35,739 bases of DNA from Chara braunii (Eukaryota; Streptophyta; Charophyceae; Charales; Characeae). The notes beneath the pieces were generated by a model. That model saw only the letters and a program-made list of their open reading frames with translations, had not been told where the DNA came from and searched no databases. Shown here piece after piece: positions 30,095-35,739 of the stretch. The number at the start of each line of letters is the position of its first letter. Position 1 is the stretch's first letter. The translations under genes and the position numbers were made by a program. The stretch spans positions 1,318,962 through 1,354,700 of the forward strand of contig BFEA01000087.1 in the NCBI GenBank assembly GCA_003427395.1. The letters run 5' to 3'.

Positions 30095-30340
30095 GACAGT
30101 GTTCTGGTGTTCCGCATCTGGACACAGGAGATATATGTACTGAGGCAGCAGTACATATAACACAGTGGTAGCAGATATATGTACTGACTCAGAGGGGTAT
30201 AACACAGTGTATACTCTGCTGTGGTGTTCCACATCTGGACACATCCGAACCACGAGAGGAGCGCAATAGATATATATACTGACTGTGCTCCTCGCCTCAA
30301 AGCTGATTTTACTCCTTGTTCGGATGTATCCGGATCTGGA
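30095..30340. repeat. Right subterminal repeats
   Basis: AGATATATGTACTGA-like sequence occurs at about 30131, 30173 and 30268. GTGTTCC.CATCTGGACAC occurs at about 30105 and 30223. ATAACACAGTG occurs at about 30156 and 30199. A near-perfect palindrome (TCGGATGTATCCGG) is at 30320-30333, only 86 bp from the end. Repeats close to the TIR are typical of transposase binding regions. Confidence 0.65.
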
Positions 30341-30394
30341 ATACTACACCAGACTATACACTGTGTCATAAATTCGTTCTAAAATAGTACACAC

Positions 30395-30419
30395 AATAAT
30401 GTACTGTTTTAACGAATAA
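30395..30419 (-). repeat. Right terminal inverted repeat
   Basis: This is the reverse complement of 1572-1596 except at two positions, and it ends AACGAATAA at 30419. Confidence 0.85.
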
Positions 30420-30423
30420 CATG
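30420..30423. repeat. Target site duplication, right copy (CATG)
   Basis: Matches 1568-1571. The gag frame continues from here (ATG TTC ACT CCG). Confidence 0.7.
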
Positions 30424-31041
30424 TTCACTCCGGATCTGGGAATGACTGACGTACCTTGTATGGATGTAGTCATGGGGGTGGCCCCTAAAGAATACCTCTC
30501 CCTGCTAGCACTCAAGGACCATACCACCTGGCGAGAGCTCATGAAGAACTTAGTCGACCTAGAGGCCAAGGACCTTGCCAGGCGCAAGAAGGCGCCCGCT
30601 GCAGGTGGGAAACCACAACGCAAGCGGTTTGGAAGCAGCAACCAGCTTGCACTGCATGATCATCGAGAGGCTGAAGATCATTCCTATGCGGATGATCTGT
30701 CTCTAGATGACGATCTAGAGCCGGACTCCGATACGGGCTGTTCCACATCAGCCATTGAGTGTGACAGAAATGATGATGAGAAACTTAATGCATTCAGAAA
30801 GACTGCTTCAAATAAGGGGCCTAACCGTGGTTCAGGTAAGGGAACTGTCATACACCTTCCCAAAAATGCTAAGATCCCTGAGAAACCAGAGGACGCTTCT
30901 ACCAAGCCTTGGGAAGCTCTCCGCATCACTCTAAAGGAATGGGAAAGAAAATCCAAACTGCGCGTATGCTTGCATTGTCAAAAGTCTGGGCATGCTGTGC
31001 AGGATTGCTATCGTCTTCAGGGAAACAGGCAAGGGGCGTAG
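30424..31041 (+). pseudogene. gag: gag, C-terminal part with zinc knuckle
   Basis: This continues the frame broken at 1571. It contains a segment of gag helices (EYLSLLALKDHTTWRELMKNL), an acidic linker and one CCHC zinc knuckle, CLHCQKSGHAVQDC (C-x2-C-x4-H-x4-C), near 30967-31010, which binds RNA in the particle. The frame ends at TAG 31039-31041, 13 bases after a slippery heptamer at 31020-31026. As an isolated 3' piece it has lost its promoter and start. Confidence 0.85.
31020..31026 (+). promoter_or_regulatory. Candidate -1 ribosomal frameshift site GGGAAAC (gag-pol)
   Basis: The heptamer G GGA AAC is in the correct phase relative to gag (codons GGA and AAC). A -1 slip enters the pol frame (QARGVEESS), which is open across the site. 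It fits the X XXY YYZ rule. I did not identify a downstream pseudoknot. Confidence 0.55.
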
Positions 31042-32005
31042 AGGAGTCATCAACACTATCTACAGCAAGGGAAGCTGGGCGGTCAGTTGCAGGCCCTTCC
31101 GAGGAGCCTGGATCTGATCAGCAGCGTGCTTTTGAAGCCCAAACTAATACTGAATCCAACGCTGATGCAGTCCAAGTGTTATACACTGAGCCTTGGGAGG
31201 AGTTTAAAGAGGTCGACCTCCACGCCCACATGGAGCATTGGCTGCAGCTCAAGCAGCAATGCCATGTTCAAGGGAGCGTGGAGCTGACTTTCTTTAAACT
31301 ACTTATTAACCGCCGATACATCCGTGTGCTGATTGACAGTGGTTCGACCACTAATTTCTTCTCTCCGAACGGGATTCATAAGGCGGGTCTGGGTATGAAC
31401 CAAGTGGAACTGCAGAACCCTTGCCTGACTTAGGTGGGCAACCAAGAGGTTGTCACTTCCACTCATGCTGTCAAAGGTGTGCGCATCACCTTTGACAAAG
31501 ACCACACTGTCACACATGAGCTGAATTTCTATGTCCTGGATAAGTGTCCTTTCGACGCGGTCATTGGCTTGGGCTGGCTAAAGGCTCATTGCCTAAGGAC
31601 CACATGGGCCGACAATCAGTTCGTGGTACTTGATGCCAAGGGGAACGAGCGTACCATCTTATTAGATGAGACGCGCAAGTCCCCTACGACTCTTCTCAGT
31701 GCTAACAAATTCTGCAGGTCAGTGTGGAGGCGCAAGGAAGCAGAGTTTGTACATATAGCCCTTGTAAAACCACTTCATGTGCCTTCTACTTTTGCTGCAT
31801 TTTCTACCTCGGTAAGTAACTCTACTTCTAATCCATCTACTTCTACTGTGAATAATCTTTCTACTTCCAATCCGGTTGTAATTGCTGTAAATTCTCAGTC
31901 TAATTTTTTTTCTCCTGATGAGGATGATCCTCCATCGGAAGTCCCAACAAACATTCGCCAACTATTGGATCGATTCCCTGAAGTTTTGGCCGAACCTCGT
32001 GGAGT
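31027..32005 (+). pseudogene. pol: pol: aspartic protease region
   Basis: The pol frame after the slip holds a linker and then YIRVLIDSGSTTNFFS (about 31317-31365), the D-S-G active site of a retroelement aspartic protease that cuts Gag-Pol. An in-frame TAG at 31431-31433 interrupts it. The same frame continues with GVRITFDKDHTVTHELNFYVLD and FDAVIGLGWLKAH, the conserved C-terminal protease strand. A Ser/Thr/Asn-rich linker leads to the reverse transcriptase start (IRQLLDRFPEVLAEPRG). Near 32005 the frame shifts by one base. Confidence 0.8.
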
Positions 32006-33248
32006 CCCGAGCGTCCGGTCAAACACAAAATCGAGATAATAGAGGGGAGTGTTCCTCCAAAGGGCTGCGTCTACCGTATGGGACAAGGCGAGTTGGAGGA
32101 GTTTAGACAGCAGATTGATGATATGATTGACCGTGGATGGATTAGACCTAGCGAGTCGGAATTTGGCGCACCTGTCTTGTTTGTGCCATGGATAGATTAG
32201 ACCTAGCGAGTCGGAATTTGGCGCACCTGTCTTGTTTGTGCCAAAGAAAGGAGGCAAACTCCGGATGTGCATTGATTATCGTGGCTTGAACCGAATCACA
32301 AGGAAGAATGCCTACCCTTTGCCTCGTATAGATGTCCTGTTAGATGCGGTCGGTGGTTGCAAAGTCTTCTTCAAGATCGACCTCAAGTCTAGCTACCACC
32401 AGATTGAAGTTGATCCGAGTGACCAGCACAAGACTGCATTCAACACACGATATGGGCTGTACGAGGTCATCGTTATGCCCTTCGGTCTTACGAATGCACC
32501 GGTCACCTTTCAGTGCCTCATGGACAAGGTACTTCGCCATCAACTCAACAGGTTTGTGGTTGTGTACCTTGATGATATCTTGATCTTCAACAAAACCATG
32601 GAGGAGCACCTCAAGCACCTTGAGGAAGTTTTGCAGGTTCTCAATGAGGCGCAGCTGCACCTCAACTTGGAGAAATCTGAGTTTGGGAGGGACAGCGTCA
32701 TCTATCTTGGGCATCGGTTGTCTGCAAACGGCCTTGAGTCGAAGGCAACCAAGCTTGAGGTCATCCGAAATTGGCCTCAACCGGCAAACGTACGCGAACT
32801 GCGTTCTTTCCTGGGTCTGGCCTCATATTACCGGAAGTTTGTGCCCAAATTCTTTGTAATTGCTCACCCTCTCTCAAGACTAACCAGCAAGAATGTTGCC
32901 TATGCATGGTGTGAGAAGTGTGAGACTGCGTTCCAAGCCTTGAAAGAGGCATTGGTGAGTCATCCTGTGCTTCGCATTGCCGATCCCAACCTCACTTTCG
33001 TAGTCACTACGGATGCTAGCCAGTTCGGGATTGGTGCTGTGCTGCAGCAAGATGATGGTGATGGTCTGCGTCCGCTCGAGTACTACAGCAAACGCATGCC
33101 CAGCCATAAGGTAGCTACTTCCACATACATGCGTGAGTTTTACACCCTGCGCGAAGCCCTCGCACATTGGAAACACTACCTCTTGGGTCACCACTTCAAG
33201 GTCTACTCTGATCATCAGACCTTGCAGTGGATTCAGACACAATCTTAA
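32006..33248 (+). pseudogene. pol: pol: reverse transcriptase and RNase H
   Basis: The N-terminal fingers are coded in one frame up to a 55-bp tandem duplication (32138-32247) that shifts the frame. From 32232 a long frame follows: KLRMCIDYRGLNRITRKNAYPLP, FKIDLKSSYHQIEV (first catalytic Asp), MPFGLTNAPVTFQ, and VVYLDDILIF (YxDD-type active site, YLDD). The connection domain has LRSFLGLASYYRKFVP. RNase H is present with TTDASQFGIGAVLQQ, REFYTLREALAHWKHYLLG and YSDHQTLQW. It makes cDNA from the element's RNA and removes the RNA strand. A TAA at 33246-33248 closes it in frame. The same frame continues beyond. Confidence 0.9.
32138..32247 (+). repeat. 55-bp tandem duplication in reverse transcriptase
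   Basis: GATTAGACCTAGCGAGTCGG with the following 35 bases is present twice (ATTAG anchors at 32141 and 32196). 55 is not a multiple of three, so it frameshifts pol. Confidence 0.95.
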
Positions 33249-34203
33249 CTCTATCCTACATTGACCCGCTCGTTGCATGACATTGATGTCTACAGCTTGA
33301 AACATAAGAAAGGCTATTATAACCGGGTTGCTGATGCGTTGTCCCGCCATCCTGAATTCTTGACTTGCCTTGTGGGTTCATACGACCTCTTAAGGAAACT
33401 GAAGGAGGATCTGGTTGAACACACCGCCAAGGATCCGGACCTCAGTCCCATCCTTGAGCAGCTCAAGGCCGACCCTGACAGTCAGCCTGATTTTCATGAA
33501 TGCGAGGGTCTTGTATTCCGTTGGTATGGGAAGTTTGACCGTTTGTGTGTACCCAACCATGCGCCTCTCCGGACTCATTTCTTGNATTTGGCACATGGTC
33601 GGAGTGGACATTTTGGCTTTGAAAAGACTTATGGAAGTCTTCTGCAGCAATTTGATTGGCCGGGAATGAAAGGATCTGCTCAAAAATTCATTGTTGAATG
33701 TCAAGTATGCCAAAGAATCAAGGTCCACAGGCATAAGCCTTATGGCCTACTGAGACCTCTCCCCATTCCTGATGGACCCGGTGAATTGATTTCCATCGAC
33801 TTCACGGACATGGGAAAGGTGAGTGAGGCTGGGAATTCACAAGTCATGGTCATTGTGGACCGCTTCTCCAAATTTCTGAATTTGATTCCTCTCCCTCCTC
33901 ACGCCCCGACCGAACTTGTCATAGAAGAATTCCATCAGCAGTACATTCTGCAGTCCGGCGTCCCGAAAACTATTGTAAGTGATCGACGTCCCGAAAACTA
34001 TTGTGAGTGATCGGGACACCAGATTCATCAGCAAAGATTGGAAAGACTTCACATCTCAGATCTAAGATATCAAACTGAACAGGACTTCTGGTCGACACCC
34101 CGAAGCCAATGGATTGGCCGAGGAGATCAACCAGACTGTCATCCAATTGCTTCGCGCACTAATTGTTCCAGATCAGAACACGCGGGAGAAGGAATAGCAC
34201 AAA
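33249..34203 (+). pseudogene. pol: pol: integrase zinc-binding and catalytic domains
   Basis: After the TAA the frame continues with VYSLKHKKGYYNRVADALSRHP (end of RNase H/tether). The HHCC finger follows: AHGRSGHFGFEKT for the histidines and CQVCQRI for the cysteines (about 33590-33720). The DDE core has SIDFTDMGK (first Asp), PKTIVSDR (second Asp) and, in shifted frames, RHPEANGLAEE-type sequence near 34095-34130 (Glu). A 28-bp tandem duplication (33959-34014) at the second Asp shifts the frame, and two more stops follow before 34204. One base is n (33585). The integrase would insert the cDNA; it is inactive here. Confidence 0.85.
33959..34014 (+). repeat. 28-bp tandem duplication at the integrase second Asp
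   Basis: CGTCCCGAAAACTATTGTRA plus 8 bases occurs twice in direct contact, duplicating the SDR codons and shifting the frame (28 is one more than a multiple of three). Confidence 0.95.
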
Positions 34204-34977
34204 GTGAAGGGGTTGTGTAACTTCATTCACTCTGCGACTGGTGTGACACCAAACCAATTGCAGTATGGATGGCCGATGCGTAATCCCCTCTCCTACCTGT
34301 TCCTCGAACAGTCACCTGGTCTGATGCCCGGCATGCCTGGCTACAATGCCAAGTACGCACGCTTGCTCAAAGCTGCTACAGCAGCTATGAATAAGCGCCA
34401 GCATGCCATGATCAAACATGCCAATAAGCTGCGGAAAGAAAAAAAATTCAAAGTAGGGGATTATGTTTGGGTCAAAATGTCTGAGTTTTCTTATGAAGAG
34501 GGCATATCACGGAAGCTTCTTCTACTGTACTACGGCCCTTGGCAGATTCTGAAGGTAGTCGGGGATGACTTTGGCCCTTCATTTGTGATTGACGTGCCTC
34601 CTCATCTGCGCACGTATCCGGTCTTTCATGCGTCCAAACTATTCCCACACATTGATGATGAGACCTTTCCTTTCCGGGACCCGATGATACCTCGCCCTAT
34701 CGACGTCGGCCATGAGATAGACAGAATCGTATCTCACGAGGGCAGAGGGAGGAGCAGACAGTATAAGGTTCACTTCCTCTATCACCCGTTGACTGAATTC
34801 TTCTGGATCGACTGGAAAGAGCTGCTAAAAAGTGCTCCCCGTGTTGTGAACGCTTACGAAAGACAGATCACCAAGGGACAGACCGCTAAGTTCGTAACAA
34901 CAATGACTCCTCATGGATTGACCAAGTCTCTTTTTCTGATGTACTCCTACGATGCGTTATGTACCGACTCTGACTGA
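34204..34977 (+). CDS. pol: pol: integrase C-terminus and chromodomain
   Basis: The open frame of 257 residues starts within integrase (FIHSATGVTPNQLQYGWPMRNPLSY) and includes the GPY/F module (FKVGDYVWVKM; YYGPWQILKVVG; FVIDVPPHLRTYPVFHASKL). A chromodomain-like tail follows at about residues 165-230: HEIDRIVSHEGRGRSRQYKVHF, then FFWIDWKELLKSAPRVVNAYE. Chromodomains of chromoviruses steer integration to marked chromatin. It ends at TGA 34975-34977, 30 bp before the polypurine tract, so this is the natural end of pol. This is the only intact-looking piece of the polyprotein. Confidence 0.85.
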   Translation: MKGLCNFIHSATGVTPNQLQYGWPMRNPLSYLFLEQSPGLMPGMPGYNAKYARLLKAATAAMNKRQHAMIKHANKLRKEKKFKVGDYVWVKMSEFSYEEGISRKLLLLYYGPWQILKVVGDDFGPSFVIDVPPHLRTYPVFHASKLFPHIDDETFPFRDPMIPRPIDVGHEIDRIVSHEGRGRSRQYKVHFLYHPLTEFFWIDWKELLKSAPRVVNAYERQITKGQTAKFVTTMTPHGLTKSLFLMYSYDALCTDSD

Positions 34978-35005
34978 GTTACTCGCTCGAAGGGACCTCG
35001 CTCTC

Positions 35006-35018
35006 GAGAGGGGAGTAA
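35006..35018 (+). promoter_or_regulatory. Polypurine tract
   Basis: GAGAGGGGAGTAA lies directly before the LTR-like TGTA, where plus-strand DNA synthesis would be primed. Confidence 0.75.
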
Positions 35019-35739
35019 TGTANTGACCCGCCAAAAACACAGACTGAGAACACTGCTGATTTCTGGGATTTGTCACTGGAATGAATGCCTTGCCGTGATT
35101 CCCACATTCTGCTGTGGTCCCAAGTCTGTGTGTATGCATGCCTGCTGGTTTGCATGCCTGTCTGAGTGCTTGCCGGTTGTGTGTGTGTGCGTGCCTGCTG
35201 GTTTGCATGTCTGTCTGAGTGCTTGCTGGTTGGGTATGTGGGGTGACCCGCAAGGGTACTTGTTGGTTGCAAGTCCCACCGGGCCGGTACTTACCTGTGG
35301 CCGTGACTTTGAAGGGTTGCAGGGGGGTAAACACGCCGGTAGCAGGGAGTAGGCCCACAGCACTTAGAGCAGCTGGGGAAAAACACTCAAGTAGCAGGTA
35401 GGCCGAGCAGAAGAAGACAAAAAGTTGGCATTTTTAGAGGCCCAGTAGCGGTAGGTTAGAGGTAGACCGGTACCAGTCCAAGTAGCCCGGGTCTAGGGCC
35501 TGTGCGGACAATAACAGAGCCTGCAATGATGTTTCCCTCCAAAAAGGAGGAGGTACCGGTTGCTGGGAGGCCGCTTGGCCTAAGAAGGCACCGCCCAGGA
35601 GGCCGGTAGGCCGCTATATCTTCAGGAAGAGCGGGGAGCTCTTCCTCATTTGCGGTATGCAAGGATTGGCGACATGCTGCTGGAGCGCAGCGCTGGACTG
35701 AAGCAGCGCTGCTTGGAGGTGAAGGTCCGCTGGGGCTCA
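35019..35739 (+). repeat. 3' LTR, partial (truncated by the window end)
   Basis: It begins TGTA-n-TGACCCGCC after the polypurine tract, as Ty3/gypsy LTRs do. At least 720 bp is present and the end is not reached. A 53-bp internal duplication (CCTGCTGGTTTGCATG at 35141 and 35194) is visible. No 5' LTR is available in the window for comparison. Short frames here are not genes. Confidence 0.7.

Larger units (their letters stand above)
1891..30333. repeat. Dispersed 14-bp palindrome family TCGGAT-NN-ATCCGA
   Basis: Perfect copies start at 3320, 4791, 7707, 9160, 9528, 11535, 11606, 11969, 12189, 12552, 12695, 12869, 13127, 18756, 18884, 18992, 19371, 19529, 19684, 19839, 19943, 20111, 25444, 25679, 25910, 25979, 28906 and 29472. 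Near copies start at 1891, 1961, 2546, 7556, 7773, 9870, 11826, 12332, 15398, 18686, 19038, 25577, 26078, 28230, 29345, 29744 and 30320. Central dinucleotides seen in perfect copies are GC, GA, GG, CA, TC, TG, TA, AA and AT. Symmetric flanks are common: GTGGY before and RCCAC after. With 12 fixed bases, chance predicts about 0.002 copies in 28.8 kb. I found none in 1-1571 or 30424-35739. Confidence 0.95.
1572..30419. mobile_element. Giant 28.8-kb DNA transposon with TIRs, carrying DDE-like, ParB-like and Ulp1-like genes
   Basis: The two ends are inverted copies of each other (1572-1596 and 30395-30419; 23 of 25 bases match). The flanking CATG is duplicated (1568-1571 and 30420-30423). Because CATG is itself palindromic and adjoins the TIR, a direct repeat of up to 9 bp (TAACATGTT) is present, so the target duplication could be 4-9 bp. 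Excision in silico restores the host gag frame exactly. The interior carries a distinctive 14-bp palindrome from 320 bp inside the left end to 86 bp inside the right end, which ties the interior together as one unit. No polymerase B, capsid, retroviral integrase or helicase is visible, so this is not a Polinton or Helitron. Gene decay suggests this copy may no longer be fully autonomous. Confidence 0.8.
30424..35739 (+). mobile_element. 3' part of the interrupted Ty3/gypsy chromovirus
   Basis: The order is gag C-terminus, protease, reverse transcriptase, RNase H, integrase and chromodomain, followed by a polypurine tract and LTR. This order (integrase after RNase H) defines Ty3/gypsy, and the C-terminal chromodomain marks a chromovirus. 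Several stops, two small tandem duplications and frameshifts show it is inactive. The LTR runs off the window end. Confidence 0.9.

Noticed and set aside
1572-30419. Polinton/Maverick identity
   Set aside because: TIRs and size would fit, but there is no protein-primed DNA polymerase B, packaging ATPase, capsid or retroviral-type integrase inside the insert, the ends do not start AG, and the cysteine protease is Ulp1-like.
1572-30419. Helitron identity
   Set aside because: There is a target duplication and TIRs, and no Rep/helicase gene.
35019-35739. Genes in the LTR region (for example frames rich in HTHNRQALRQ-like repeats)
   Set aside because: They arise from the 53-bp LTR duplication and GT-rich sequence.

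Overview
The window reads as a eukaryotic, green-lineage genome fragment. A streptophyte alga of the Chara kind is my best guess, at low confidence. The signs are a chromodomain-bearing Ty3/gypsy retrotransposon, GT-AG intron signals, long CT and GAA microsatellites, assembly gaps (N), and very little ordinary host coding sequence. No host housekeeping gene, tRNA, rRNA or CRISPR array is recognisable.

The layout is one mobile element nested inside another. Positions 1-1571 hold the first part of a chromovirus gag. Positions 30424-35739 hold the rest of the same element: gag C-terminus with zinc knuckle, protease, reverse transcriptase, RNase H, integrase, chromodomain, polypurine tract and the start of the 3' LTR. 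Removing 1572-30419 plus one CATG copy rejoins the gag reading frame exactly. The removed 28.8 kb is bounded by 25-bp terminal inverted repeats (23/25 identical) and a target duplication of at least CATG. I interpret it as one giant, apparently undescribed DNA transposon.

Inside the giant element, from left to right: AT-rich duplicated sequence (1.6-3.3 kb); a small minus-strand exon with a degenerate upstream copy (3.0-4.0 kb); a minus-strand gene of about 860 residues with a DDE-like, DUF7869-type core, the best transposase candidate (4.2-7.2 kb); tandem repeat blocks (7.5-9.7 kb); an unrecognised minus-strand gene (10.0-11.2 kb); a 363-bp tandem array (11.6-12.7 kb); hairpins, a 22-bp minisatellite, a CT run and a gap (13.8-16.3 kb); an array of four foldback hairpins (16.8-17.8 kb); a repeat-rich block (18.7-20.1 kb); then a long plus-strand coding stretch (20.4-27.9 kb). 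That stretch encodes a ParB/sulfiredoxin-like domain, a possible methyltransferase-like segment, an acidic linker and a Ulp1-type cysteine protease. Many of these reading frames carry single stops or frameshifts.

The most striking signal is a 14-bp palindrome, TCGGAT-NN-ATCCGA. It occurs in 28 perfect and about 15 near-perfect copies between 1891 and 30333. I found none in the flanking retrotransposon. The arms are fixed while the central dinucleotide varies freely. Two variants have matching changes in both arms. Copies avoid the cores of the three main genes and often sit once or twice per tandem repeat unit. This looks like the binding site of a dimeric DNA-binding protein carried by the element. 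The ParB-like protein and the DDE-like protein are the two candidates, but nothing in the sequence proves which, if either, binds it.
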